Source of the DNA: Carallia brachiata
Lineage: Eukaryota; Streptophyta; Magnoliopsida; Malpighiales; Rhizophoraceae
Direction of reading: 5' to 3'
DNA length: 64,000 bases
NCBI GenBank assembly: GCA_021464245.1
Contig: JADCRB010000055.1
Coordinates: 2,448,487 to 2,512,486, forward strand
Shown here: positions 17,891 to 29,186 of the stretch, one piece after another
Layout: the number at the start of each line of letters is the position of its first letter
Numbering within the stretch: position 1 is the stretch's first letter
Translations under genes and position numbers: made by a program
The notes under the pieces: model-generated
What the model was told of the DNA's origin: nothing
The model's input: only the letters and a program-made list of their open reading frames with translations
Database searches by the model: none

Positions 17891-18871
17891 ATATAGAAGG
17901 CCTGCAGCAAAATGAAAGCTATAACAACATTTTGCTTCCGGCCATAATGCATGCCTTAACATACGGTTGATAGCTTCATCTCTAGGCTTGCGCATTGAAT
18001 ACTCTCTCTTTTGCAGAAAGTCATGAGACATGATGCTGACGAGCATAATGTGCATGTCACTCTGATCAATACATACAACAGAGACAAAAAATTTGTTACA
18101 CATGAGCCATAAGGTATTTCTCCATTTTCAGTCAATGCCAATATAGTATCCATTTCCTTTTCTAGTAAATAGGCTGTTTTCTCTCCCATATTAGTTGGTC
18201 AAACTCTCCCCCTCTTTCTTTCCCTCTCATGTGTAATGCATTGTGCTTGAAGCAATGATGGGTGGCATTTTGGAAGATCCAGCAAATAAGCCTAAGAAAG
18301 ATATGTAGAGGTGTCAATTGACCCTGAAGATGCACCCAGTCAACCGTGGTAAATTCTTTTCAATTTATGCAAGTGCAATTTTGCATTTTCCTCACATATT
18401 CTTAACTTATGCTGATATGTTGGTTTTTCATAGTCTTGTTGATTGTTCTTTGGCCAGTGCAGGAATATCTGCCACAAATGCAATGGATTTGTAGGCCAGG
18501 TTGATAAAGAATAAACTTTTTAAAGAAGCATGAATGTACTCGTTCACTTCATGAGTAAACTTTTCTTCCATTTTTGTTTGTATGCTTGTATTTATCTGCC
18601 TGTAATTTTCTCGTTAAATTGTGACATTTTTTGCCGTACACACACACAAATTTAATTGTCAGCTATTTCAAATATCGTTGTCTTTGGACATCTGAAAGTA
18701 TATGTTGTATTGAATTGATGATGAGTGTTAGAAAAAGGTTTAAGAAGCTGATAATTCATAGCAGTGATATCCTACCTTGCCAGATTGTGACAGAAAGGTT
18801 TTTAATTGAATGCTCGCCTTTGGTGCCTTTTATTTATCTAGTTTTGGTAAAGGCAATTAAATTTTCACTAG

Positions 18872-19620
18872 ATATGGAATCAGAGTCTCAGTCTGCTCAT
18901 ACCAAGACAATATTGTAAGGTAGGAGACCATTATTTTTTTTTAATCTTATTTGTTTTTATCTAAAAGCCCTGTTGGCTTTTTTTTTTTTAATTTTTTTAG
19001 CTGACTTTTTTTATGAACTGTTGTAGCTGAATACTTTGCTGTCTCACAGAGTAGCATTTCATTGCCAAATAGGTAAGAACACTAGTCCTAGGAGCTTTTT
19101 AAATTAGAAATTGGAGTAGCATTTCAAGTTCTCAGGCCTCAAACACCATTTGTCCTGCAGGACAAAAGAAATGGAAGGTCGTCAACTCCTAAAAGATGTT
19201 CAAAGGTCAGTCGTCCCTGTCATTCCCCAATCTCTTGTAATCAAAGTTGGACATCAATCAGAGGTGATGACCAATGACATTTCTTGTTCATCTTTACCAA
19301 GGTAAGTTCCTATCATCTGGATTAATTCATTTAATGGGAATCAATTATTGTCTGCATGTGATATACACAGACAATGAGCAATGGATTTTCCAAGAGCCCG
19401 TGGCACATGGTAGTGATAAACTCACAAAAGGAGAGGATATCTGTGGCTATGTTCTGCTCTCTGGACCCAGTAAATGATATTGAACCAGATGAAGGGCTGA
19501 TCAGTGAGACAATGCCCAGATTTTACAGACATTAAGGTGGAAGATCATAGAGGAAGTTGCCTTGAGTATTACCAGGAAGGGAAGAGATCAATGGAGGCAG
19601 TGAAGGGTGTAACCTTAATC
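18872..19620 (+). pseudogene. DOXC dioxygenase relic, copy 2, internally deleted
   Basis: Begins with MESESQSAHTKTIL then a stop. It jumps to CAGGCCTCAAACACCATT (end of the GLKHH block), directly followed by LQDKRNGR, so the Asp of the HxD iron motif and everything before it are deleted. The end is better kept than in copy 1: MSNGFSKSPWHMVVINSQKE and RISVAMFCSLDPVNDIEPDE with frame slips, GLISETMPRFYRH near 19494-19533, and the family-typical final block with YYQ(E)GKRSMEAVKG-like residues near 19565-19610. Clearly a pseudogene; it lies in unit 2 of the tandem duplication. Confidence 0.75.
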
Positions 19621-20249
19621 TCACAAATTATCACAGAACACAAACACTTTGATAATCGTTTGGCTTTAGTTAGATGCAATTGAAGCTACTTGCAGATTTT
19701 AAACGTCCCTTCGTATGTGAGTCAGCATAATGGTAAATACATTCTCAGGTAAGCATAAATATACATGGCCAGCCGCAAAATGAAAACTATGACAACATTT
19801 TGCTTTCAGCCATAATGCACGCCTTACATACGGTTGATAGCTTCATCCTAGGCTTGTGGACTGAATAATCTCTCTTGTGCAGAAAGTAATGAGCACATGA
19901 TGCTGTTGAGCTCTGATCAAGAAATCCATATACAGCAGAGAAAAAATTTTATGGCACCTGGGCCATGAGGTATTTTGTTCTCCTTTTTCAGTTGATGCCA
20001 ATGCAGTAATCAATTTCCTTTTCTAGTAAATTAAGTTGTTTTCACTCCCATATTGGTTGGTCAACACTCTGCCCCGCTTTCTTTCCCTCTCATTTATAAT
20101 GCATCGAGCTTGCAGCAATGAAGTGTGTCATGGTAAATTCTTTCTAATGTATGCAAGTGAAATTTTGCATTTTCCTGGCGAGTTCTCAAATTCATGCTGG
20201 TATGTTGAAAATCTGTCTAGTTTCAGGGCTTCCTGTTTCAGTTAATGCA

Positions 20250-20986
20250 TAAGCATTTTCCCCAGCAACTCTCATTATCAAAACTCAATGAGATTGGTGG
20301 TAGCCTACTAGGCGGTGATGGCGTTGGCCTAAGTTACAGGTTTTAATGTTGACTTGAGAACACGAGCAGGTCTAACTGTCTAAGCAACGGTCCATTCAGT
20401 TAATAACTTAAAGAACGCTGTTACATTTTCTAAAGAAAATATGTTCAAAACAGTGTTCAAATATAATTGGTCGGATTTAATATGCAATTGACTGGATAAC
20501 TGATTAGATTGCAAGTGTAATTAAGTATAAAAATAAATTTCTTTTATAATTAATTACACTTATAATACAATTAGTTATATATTAAATCTGATCAATTGTA
20601 TTTAAGTACTTTTTTAGATCCCATTTTATTCGAGACTATAACTTTTTTATAACTTAAAATCCATTTGTGCACAAAAAAAAAAAGGTTAAAATTGATTTAT
20701 GATGTAATCCTTATCCGACGAGTCGGTCAAGAAAAAGCAAGAGAACCGTTGAAAAGGCCGTGCATGCCCGTGCTCAAATCACAAAAAATCTTTACGAGCG
20801 TGGTTTCCACGATTGATGACGTCCAGTGCAGGCAAATCGAATGGCCCTGATGCGAAGTTTATTTATTTAATTATTATTATTTTCTTTTTCTTTTTCTTTT
20901 TCCCTGGCACAAAATCAAAAGCTCTGTTTCCGACTGAAGTTACTCTCTCTCTGTGTGCTCTCCAATCTCCATAGCCGCCTGTTCGA
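20250..20986. other. Intergenic, upstream of the adenylate-kinase-7-like gene
   Basis: AT-rich; a stretch near 20460-20620 contains weak inverted similarity around AATTAGTTATA / TGCAATTGACTGG. The last 80 bp are pyrimidine-rich (CTTTTTC repeats, CTCTCTCTCTG), a likely core promoter and leader. No gene seen. Confidence 0.4.
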
Positions 20987-23900
20987 ATGATCGCTCGGTA
21001 CCAGCGAGCCGCCGTGAAGGTGGCGCCGCTTCTATGCCGGCTGCTCCAGCTCCCAGCAAGCCGCTTCTACGCTACCGCGGGCGCAGCCCAACCGCAGCTC
21101 GATCCCGACTACTACCGTTACGGCCAGCACAGCGACACCGACTCTCACGGCAGTCGACGTGGCGCGGGTTCAATGGTTGCGACGGACGCGGAGAGTCAGG
21201 TTCCCGTGAGGGGAGTGCAGTGGGCATTTATCGGATCCCCGTGCACCAAGAAGCACGTGTTCGCCGCGGTGCTCTCCAAGTTTCTTGAAGTTCCCCACAT
21301 CTCCATGGCGAGTCTCGTTCGTCAGGACCTCCATCCTCGCTCTTCTCTCCACAAACAGGTCTTATTCTCTTTATTCTTTTTTTTTTCTTGTTCTTCTAAT
21401 TTAATTTTTTTCGTTAAAAAAAAAAAAGAGTTTGGTTGAATTTTGATTGCTGAGTTTTTTTTTTTTTTTTTGGAGGATAAATTGCGAGCTTATTTTGGCT
21501 AGGGTTCTTTCTAGGTATTGTTGATAATGATGTTTGCCTAATGCCTTGTTAAAAATCGAGTGGCCTTTCTGGGTATTGTGGTCTTTTCCAGGTACTGCAT
21601 TGTCTAGTCTGGCTTGAAAGGACAAGCCTCGCGAAAATAAAAGCTAAAAATTATAGAATTGGCGGATGAAATGGAAAGTTGGTGCGCTAATTTAAGGAGA
21701 ACGGCGAGTACTCTGATAGTTCATTTGAAACATCCAAAATTTTATGGGCTTTTTTTATTGGTTTAATTTAAGCTCCTACATGTGATTATTTCACATAAAA
21801 AATGGTTTCTAAAAAATGACATAATAGAGGATGCTCCTATTTAAGATATGGGTGGTTGACCTGTTGTGAATCACCGCGTGTTATGGGGCATGACAAGAGA
21901 AAGGCAATGGTTTCACATGCGTGGGATGACTAAATGGAGAGTAGAAGTATCCCTGTAGAAGATTTGGTCTTGGCAACTTAATTTGATTGTAATCTATGAA
22001 TAAGGCAACTATATCAACATCTAATGTTTTTGTAACACTTTTCTTGAAGTTGTGGAGGATAAATTGCGAGCTTATTTTGGCTAGGGTTCTTTCTAGGTAT
22101 TGTTGATAATGATGTTTGCCTAATGCCTTGTTAAAAATCGAGTGGCCTTTCTGGGTATTGTGGTCTTTTCCAGGTACTGCATTGTCTAGTCTGGCTTGAA
22201 AGGACAAGCCTCGCGAAAATAAAAGCTAAAAATTATAGAATTTGGCGGATGAAATGGAAAGTTGGTGCGCTAATTTAAGGAGAACGGCGAGTACTCTGAT
22301 AGTTCATTTGAAACATCCAAAATTTTATGGGCTTTTTTTATTGGTTTAATTTAAGCTCCTACATGTGATTATTTCACATAAAAAATGGTTTCTAAAAAAT
22401 GACATAATAGAGGATGCTCCTATTTAAGATATGGGTGGTTGACCTGTTGTGAATCACCGCGTGTTATGGGGCATGACAAGAGAAAGGCAATGGTTTCACA
22501 TGCGTGGGATGACTAAATGGAGAGTAGAAGTATCCCTGTAGAAGATTTGGTCTTGGCAACTTAATTTGATTGTAATCTATGAATAAGGCAACTATATCAA
22601 CATCTAATGTTTTTGTAACACTTTTCTTGAAGTTGTGGAGGATAAATTGCGAGCTTATTTTGGCTAGGGTTCTTTCTAGGTATTGTTGATAATGATGTTT
22701 GCCTAATGCCTTGTTAAAAATCGAGTGGCCTTTCTGGGTATTGTGGTCTTTTCCAGGTACTGCATTGTCTAGTCTGGCTTGAAAGGACAAGCCTCGCGAA
22801 AATAAAAGCTAAAAATTATAGAATTTGGTGGATGAAATGGAAAGTTGGTGCGCTAATTTAAGGAGAACGGCGAGTACTCTGATAGTTCATTTGAAACATC
22901 CAAAATTTTATGGGCTTTTTTTATTGGTTTAATTTAAGCTCCTACATGTGATTATTTCACATAAAAAATGGTTTCTAAAAAATGACATAATAGAGGATGC
23001 TCCTATTTAAGATATGGGTGGTTGACCTGTTGTGAATCACCGCGTGTTATGGGGCATGACAAGAGAAAGGCAATGGTTTCACATGCGTGGGATGACTAAA
23101 TGGAGAGTAGAAGTATCCCTGTAGAAGATTTGGTCTTGGCAACTTAATTTGATTGTAATCTATGAATAAGGCAACTATATCAACATCTAATGTTTTTGTA
23201 ACACTTTTCTTGAAGTTGTGGAAAGTTTTCATTTTTGTATGCTCTACCTCAATGGAAACTCTTCGATGCTAAATTCTGTTTCTTTTTTTTTTTTTTTTTG
23301 GTTGGCTGTTCTCTTGAATTGTAGATTGCTAATGCAGTTAATCGTGGGGAGCTTGCCCCAGAGGATATAACATTCGGACTACTGTCGAAAAGATTGGAAG
23401 ATGGGTACAATAGTGGTGAAATGGGTTTTATTCTCGATGGAATTCCTCGTTCTAGGCTCCAAGCTGTAAGCATTTATGATCAAAATTTAGGTCTACTTCT
23501 GATTTATGTAGGCACCATGAATTGCATACCCTGCTGCCCAAAGATTAGGTTCTTTTAATTGCCTAGCATCCACATGCCAATCGAGTTTTATCTTCCCGAG
23601 GATTCCTTTCATTGTTATATGAAATTTAAGTATTTTATACTTGCTGAGTTCTGTCTTTAAAATTTGTGCTGCTTATGAATTATAAATCCGCTGATTATGG
23701 TCTCCTTTAAATATCTCTTAACTTTATGCAGGAGATTCTTGACCAACTTGCAGAAATTGATTTGGTTGTGAATTTCAAACCCACTGATGATTATTTGGTG
23801 AAAAACGCTCAAGGTAGTATCTTTTCCTGTTGTTAGAGATCTTGTCAACTGAGCAATTTTCGCAGCACATAAACCAAAATTTTCCACTGCTATTGCAGAA

Positions 23901-24934
23901 CATGCCAGGAAAGATGAGGTCAAGACATACGTTGAGCAGGTAATCATTTTGTTCATAAGTTGCAGCGTTAATTTGTTTCTTGTCAAGCCATGATAATGTA
24001 CATTTAGCTTCGCATTTTATTACTTTTATCTAACATTCCACCCTTAATTGTAATTTAGAAGTCATAGGTTTGAGTCATGAAAACAGTCTTATAGTGAAAA
24101 CAAGGGTAAGGTTGCATGACCCTTTTTCCAAATCCCAGTATAGGAGCCCTATACATAGAGACACCCTTTCTTTTTTTAATCTACGTTCCACATACACAAG
24201 TCCTGATTTTGTCCATGTACATACAATAGCAAAGAAGAGAGCAAACCATGTAATCAACCTAAGAAGTACGGTTCTGTTTTATTTTTACTTGTTCCTTATG
24301 GCAAACTAGGAGACAGCCCATGCCTAAACTTCTGCATCATAGTTCAAGCCCTATAAGAGATTGTAACTAAGTTTTGAGACAGTTTTTTGTAAAAGGAAAT
24401 AGTTCCCATAAGTGTTCATTGTTTGGAAGGGGAGAGGCATGATTAAGTTAGTAAGCCTGTGTAATGGCGCAGAGGGGCAACCTATGCAATAGAATGAGTT
24501 ATTTGGGTGAAAAGAATTGAGACTGCATTTGATATAATATCATGCATGCAACTAAAGACATGACCGTTATCTTGGTTACAAAAACCTGCCACCCAGGCTT
24601 ATTTTAACCTTTCTCCATATTATACTTAAGAAATGAAAAACTATTATCGATGAATGCACTAGCGAAGTGGAAGCCTATATAATTTCATGTTCTTCAAGCT
24701 CTTTCCCTCTTTTTGTAGTTATCAAATATGTGAGTTCAAATGATTGGTTTTCATTATTGTCCTCAGAGGAAGCTACTAGAGGATTATTACGAAAAACAGA
24801 AGAAGCTTATTGTCATTGAAGTGGGCAATGCACCTGGGAAAACTTGGCAAGGACTTTTAGCCGCATTACATCTGCAATACATAAATGCTCTATGTTTTCC
24901 AACGAAACAGGGCACAACATCTACGCTGCTATAA
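20987..24934 (+). CDS. Adenylate kinase 7-like, mitochondrial (divergent P-loop)
   Basis: Five exons: 20987-21358, 23325-23465, 23732-23813, 23899-23939, 24767-24934, giving 267 aa with consistent phases. The N-terminus is Arg/Ala-rich without acidic residues (RYQRAAVKVAPLLCRLLQL), as for a mitochondrial presequence. The core shows WAFIGSPCTKKHVF in the P-loop position, VPHISMASLVRQ (NMP-binding), GFILDGIPRSRLQA and LDQLAEIDLVVNF. Overall order fits the plant 'probable adenylate kinase 7' group (Arabidopsis At3g01820), which would interconvert ATP+AMP and 2 ADP. Odd: the usual GxPGSGKGT loop reads GSPCTKKH, lacking the Gly-Lys-Gly core, and the LID region is short. Catalytic ability is therefore uncertain. 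Intron 1 (1.97 kb) is mostly a fresh triplication. Confidence 0.88.
21471..23218 (+). repeat. Three near-identical tandem copies of a 582/583-bp unit inside an intron
   Basis: Copies: 21471-22052, 22053-22635, 22636-23218. By eye they differ at about two positions (one missing T after TATAGAAT in copy 1; GGCGGATG versus GGTGGATG in copy 3). Each contains a splice-like TTTTCCAGGTACTGC. An antisense 108-codon ORF repeats intact in copies 1-2 and 2-3 but resembles no known protein. Near-identity points to a very recent amplification or an assembly duplication. Confidence 0.95.
24051..24180 (+). mobile_element. Degenerate Au-type SINE fragment in intron 4 of the adenylate-kinase-7-like gene
   Basis: GTCATAGGTTTGAGTCATG, AAACAGTCTTATAGTGAAAA, AGGGTAAGGTTGCATG, then GAGCCCTATACATAGAGACA and CCCTTTCTTTTTTT follow the order of the plant Au SINE consensus as I remember it (box-B-like start, GGGTAAGGCTGC core, T-rich end). 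The 5' box A is not recognisable. Assignment rests on recall. Confidence 0.5.
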
Positions 24935-26452
24935 ACATCCTGGTGCCCATCTATCACTTGGGTGTTTGAAATGTTGTTCAAAATTTAAATATAGAACTTA
25001 ATTGTAAATACAGCTATGTAAAAGAGAATCATGTGTTGAAGCTGGGATATGAAATTGCAAATATCCCTATATATACATAGATATCTGCATACACTGTATA
25101 TATCTATGTCGTGATCTCAGCAGCGTTGCACCTTTCGAGGGATTAACATTCCATGTGAGTGACACGGATATGCATGAGCTATAGCACATTGGCAATCTCA
25201 TTATTTTTCTCAGGCCCAGGGCCAAGCCTTGCCTTTTTCCAGACTGATAATCTGTTGGCTGAGAAGGACAACTGCGGGTAAGCGGATGTATTGCAGAACT
25301 AGCAGATATACTGCCAGAAAACTGTGTATTTGGTCCGAAAATTGCATGATGTTTTATCCTGATACCAAGGCCTTCCTTTCGATTGATGACCAACTAAAAC
25401 ACTGCTAACTATTCCAGAAATATCAAAAGCAGAGCCGCCAAGTGAAGATGGCTACTTAACTGAACCTTAGGTTTTAAGCTTAAAAGATTCACTCATGCAA
25501 TTCAATAGCTACATAAGTTATGAGCACGTACACGGATTGATTTCTAATGAATTCGCCAATGCATTATGGAGTGTTGAAATGTGCAACAACCTAACTACGT
25601 TCTGGATGCTAAAGAGCTAATATGCAAAGTACGACGGCAAATAGAACTGCATTGCTCAGCAAATGTCGACCCCAACTGGGCCGCTAATAATGGATGACAG
25701 GATCAACATGGATAAAATAAAATTCAGTTGGGCTTTGGACTCAATATTGAAATTGTGTTCGATTGCAAAGGGAAGATTCACACTTTACGTTTGGCTGACT
25801 TTGTCTGTTTTTCTTTTTTAAGTCTTAAATTATTCATAATGAAACCCAGATAACGATGGTGCTGCAACAATCTCATGTGACAAAAATCAAAGGCAAGGCC
25901 ACCAATCATCAACCTCTCACAAAAAGATCAAACTTCAGGAGTTATAAAAAGGGCCAATTAAAGTAGTTACTGAATCAACCAACGAATGATTATAGTTTTC
26001 TTCGCGAGGTATTGAGAATTATAGCTGATGCAAATCTTGCCATGCAAACAGAGCAAATGAAGATACAAAATGACCTTATAAAAATTGATTCATTTCAATG
26101 AGCAACTGACGGAAGTAATAAAACGACACTATCACTGATATCTGTTTCTTGAAGGTCACAGCGGATGTGCATGTGATATACCTGGGGCTACATGCATGCC
26201 TTTGACAAATTCCAAACTCATGCGACTTCACAAGGAAAGTGTGAGTGCTCAACTTGTTTCACCTGATGGCAGAAGATCTCTCACCATTCCAAAAGTGCAA
26301 ATACTAGGTGAGCTCAGATGGTATCAGAAGTTAGCCCACCTTAGCAAGTGCAGCCTGCTCCCCATGGTAGATTTTTGCCGAGTGAAAAGTGGGGACAAAT
26401 AGGCAGACAGAATGAAGTTCTTTATAGCTAAAACTCACTAAACACTTTTCAC
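24935..26452. other. Intergenic between convergent genes; no gene seen
   Basis: Contains the likely 3' UTR of the adenylate-kinase-7-like gene (to about 25080, with TATATA stretches) and of the MTERF gene at the right. ORFs up to 108 codons resemble nothing. Confidence 0.4.
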
Positions 26453-27829
26453 TCAAATGTTCAAATCTCTAGGAAAACCTTCAAATTCTACCTTGCCTTG
26501 ATGCGCCTCAATGACTTCAGGAACCAGATCTTGATATTTTCTCACTACTTTCTCAACAAAAACCTTCTCTGTCATTTTATAAATGGTAAACAGGCGAACA
26601 TTTTCTCTTATCAATCCCTTTGACATCAAAATTTCTACCACTGAGGATCTTGGAATGATCCTCTTCTCCATGCTGAGCAGCACAAGATCTGGATACTTGG
26701 AAATCACGGAAGGGCTCATTTTCAGTCTATTCACAAAGAAACCCATCACTTTTCTTATTTTCTCTTCCGAAGCAGCCATAAAAAAGGGTTGCAGCTTAAA
26801 TGCCATATAGACCTCATCCTTTGACAAGCCTAGACTTTCATAAACTTTGACCTTTTGGTCCCAAGAAGCTTTGCTCATTTTTGCCATGCAAAGGGCAGCA
26901 ATCACAAACAGCACAGTAGTAGGCTCAAAACCCAATCTCTTGACTTCGTCAACAATCTTCTTGAACTTGCAATTGCTTACCAGAAGTGCTCTTGGATGAA
27001 GCATGAAGCACCTCGATATTGCTGACTCTGGTACCCCATGGTGTCTCAAAATAGACAAATTAGGCTCAAGCACCTTTTCCCCATTATATCCAAGAATTCC
27101 AGGATACCTCTCTATTACTCTTAGAACATTCTTATCAATTCTTACAATCTTCCTGAGCAAGTGAATGCAGGGCTTAATTTGGTTTTCAAGACTGTATGAC
27201 AAAACAGTCGGTGCTTGCGTGAAAATTCTGGCAACTTCAAGCTCCGTGAGGCCCAAAGACTTGAAAAACTCCAATTTAGGCTTAAAATTGCCACGTACAT
27301 CGTTCAAATATAATGAAGGCCTCCCCATGGTAATCTTTGCAATCTGTTCATCGCTAAAGCCATTTTCTCTAAAAAAGTGCACTACATTATTCACATCAGC
27401 CTTAAGTATTCTAGGTTCCTTGCCAAGCATTTTGGCAAGGCCGGTGCCAGAAAACCCCAGAGATGAAAACAACTTCAAATTGGGTTTAAGAATATTGTCC
27501 AAATCAGCCAAAAGCAACACGGGGCGTTTGGTGAGTAAGCAGTTGATTTGGGTCTGAGTCAGGCCATGAGTTCTCAGCAAGTTCAGGACTGAGTTAGCTT
27601 TCTCCGTGAAATCAATTTGGACCCTTTTAGAAGCAGAAAGAGCTGAATCTAAGGGTAACCCACAAGATTCTTGCAGGTAAGCCAGCGTTAAAGATTGTGC
27701 GGGTGAGGAGCTGGACAGGTTTCTAATGATTTGGTAAGAGGAGGAAGTCGGGCAAGTTGTTGTAAATGGTGAAATCCTACTTTTGCACTCTCCATTTTGT
27801 AATAGTTTAGTGCAAAGCAAGCGAATCAT
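26453..27829 (-). CDS. MTERF-domain protein, organellar (probably mitochondrial), intronless
   Basis: One exon of 458 aa. The N-terminus (MIRLLCTKLLQNGECKSR, then Ser/Thr-rich) looks like a mitochondrial presequence. From about residue 75 there are repeated roughly 30-residue MTERF helices with the family signature of Leu/Pro turns: GLTQTQINCLLTKRPVLL, FSSLGFSGTGLAKMLGKEPRIL, KSLGLTELEVARIFTQAPTVL, RHHGVPESAISRCFMLHPRAL, ESLGLSKDEVYMAFKLQPFF, MSPSVISKYPDLVLLSMEKRI, and a C-terminal RSSVVEILMSKGLI block. Such proteins bind organellar nucleic acids and act in transcription termination, splicing or RNA stability. This belongs to the large intronless plant clade that is often expanded; the specific target is unknown. 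Start at the first ATG; no frame damage. Confidence 0.93.
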   Translation of the reverse strand: MIRLLCTKLLQNGECKSRISPFTTTCPTSSSYQIIRNLSSSSPAQSLTLAYLQESCGLPLDSALSASKRVQIDFTEKANSVLNLLRTHGLTQTQINCLLTKRPVLLLADLDNILKPNLKLFSSLGFSGTGLAKMLGKEPRILKADVNNVVHFFRENGFSDEQIAKITMGRPSLYLNDVRGNFKPKLEFFKSLGLTELEVARIFTQAPTVLSYSLENQIKPCIHLLRKIVRIDKNVLRVIERYPGILGYNGEKVLEPNLSILRHHGVPESAISRCFMLHPRALLVSNCKFKKIVDEVKRLGFEPTTVLFVIAALCMAKMSKASWDQKVKVYESLGLSKDEVYMAFKLQPFFMAASEEKIRKVMGFFVNRLKMSPSVISKYPDLVLLSMEKRIIPRSSVVEILMSKGLIRENVRLFTIYKMTEKVFVEKVVRKYQDLVPEVIEAHQGKVEFEGFPRDLNI

Positions 27830-29038
27830 TTCACAGGAAAGGAAGTGAATTCAATTTCAGACAAAAGGTACGAATGATTACCGGTTCTACGTTCTCTTTA
27901 GGCGCTGTTGTGTTTTGCTGCGATTCGAGCTATGGCTTCCTTTCCGTTTGTCTGTGACGACAGAGCCCTAGAGACCACCTTTGGTCCCTCGTTACAGAAT
28001 GAAATTTTTTTTTTTTTTACTGCGAGAATAATTTTTTATTAGTATTGATTTAAGGAAAAAAATTTATATTTTGATTTTTTTAAATAAATATAATTTATTC
28101 ATAATCTTATATTATATAATAAATAAAATTTATTTAAATAAAAATTAAAAATAAATATTTAAATAATATTAAATTATAAATTAATTTTATTTATTAAAAA
28201 ATAAAATAAATATCAAAATTTATTTTGTTATGAATTGCTCTCACAATTTGAAACGTTTAATTACTCAAGTTAATGAAATTTATTAGATTGGAATTATAAA
28301 AATTAATATATATATATATATTTTTGGTGAAATAAAATTAGAATGTTCGCTGGGAAACATTTAGTTGGGCCAATTCACATTTCCGGGTGGGCCTAAAACT
28401 TTCACTTCAATTTCAACACGAAGGAACAATAAATAAAGGCCTCGATGTTGAATGGTTTCACAAAGGCCTCGATGTTGAATGCTTTTAATAGAGAGAATTA
28501 AAGAGGCCTGCAAGAGAATGTTGTTGGGCCAACTTGGTCTGGGCCCAAGTTGAGTAGTCTCATAGGCAAGCTAGGCCCGCTAGGACAAACCTGTTAATTA
28601 AGCCTGGATCGGGTAATGTATTGTACTCGACAGTGCAGATTCGACCCGATCTACCTGCCTACAAAAATAATTAAATTCAAAATATAAAAAAAAAGTGAAA
28701 AAATATGTTATTTTTTTTAAAAAATTTATATTTAATTTAAAGAATCCGAATCTTTTAATTTTTTAAAGAAAAATTATAATTTTACTCTTTATTTTTGTAT
28801 TTTTTTAAAATTTTATTCGTATATTTTTTTTTAATTTTTTTTTTAATATTTTTTCGTCAATTTTTTATTACGTGTTACACTTAACAGTCAACTGACTGAA
28901 ATAAATGAAAATAATTGACAGAAAAACGTTCAGACTAAAATTTAAATAAAAAAATATTATATATAAAATTATTAAAATATATAAAAATGATGTGTAAAAT
29001 TATAGTTTTTGTCTTTCTTAAATTAGTGTCGGTACATA
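27830..29038. other. Divergent intergenic region between MTERF and NOP56
   Basis: AT-rich (28000-28320, 28680-29030), with a direct repeat of AAAGGCCTCGATGTTGAATG at about 28436-28455 and 28461-28480. No gene. It contains the TGGGCC cluster listed separately. Confidence 0.45.
28366..28545. promoter_or_regulatory. Cluster of four TGGGCC (site II-type) motifs
   Basis: TGGGCC at 28366, 28388, 28525 and 28540. Site II elements (TGGGCC/T) bind TCP factors in plant ribosome-biogenesis and mitochondrial gene promoters. The cluster lies about 540 bp from the MTERF ATG and 640-820 bp from the NOP56 ATG, so it could serve either gene or neither. Confidence 0.35.
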
Positions 29039-29047
29039 AAACCCTAA
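29039..29047 (+). promoter_or_regulatory. Telo-box (AAACCCTAA) upstream of NOP56
   Basis: The motif is 140 bp before the ATG, followed by a second imperfect AAAACCCTA at 29055-29063. Telo-boxes are enriched near transcription starts of plant ribosomal-protein and ribosome-assembly genes. Confidence 0.6.
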
Positions 29048-29186
29048 ACCCCCCAAAACCCTACGAACTTTTATTTCCCCTCCGTCTTCGGCCGACGGTG
29101 AGCAAAGAGGGAGCTTAGAAGAAGGGACCAACTGGCTGCCATTACAATAAAGCTGCAAACTTTTGGGTTTTGGTAATCTTTCACCA

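Larger units (their letters stand above)
15590..20240 (+). repeat. Diverged tandem duplication, about 2-2.8 kb units, each carrying a dioxygenase relic
   Basis: Unit 1 (about 15590-18410) and unit 2 (about 18410-20240) align through many blocks: TTTGGCCAG...ATATCTGCCA, TACACACACAAATTTAATTG, AGTATATGTTGTATTG, CCAGATTGTGACA, ATGGAATCAGAGTCTC, CAAGACAATATTG, GACAATGAGCAATGGATTTT, TAAGCATAAATATA and a TTTCCTTTTCTAGTAAAT end block. Unit 2 lacks about 1.2 kb corresponding to 16260-17465. Divergence looks roughly 10-20% by eye, so the duplication is old. Boundaries are approximate. Confidence 0.7.

Noticed and set aside
18715..18790. C-box-like TGATGATGA near a CTGA in the duplicated region
   Set aside because: Spacing is too short for a C/D snoRNA and the first duplicate lacks both boxes.
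21881..22790. Identical 108-codon antisense ORFs in the triplicated intron unit
   Set aside because: They repeat only because the DNA repeats; no family resemblance, no start context or promoter; inside an intron of a convincing gene.
25067..25393. 108-codon minus-strand ORF between the AK7-like and MTERF genes
   Set aside because: No similarity to any family and no splice partners; likely UTR or spacer sequence.
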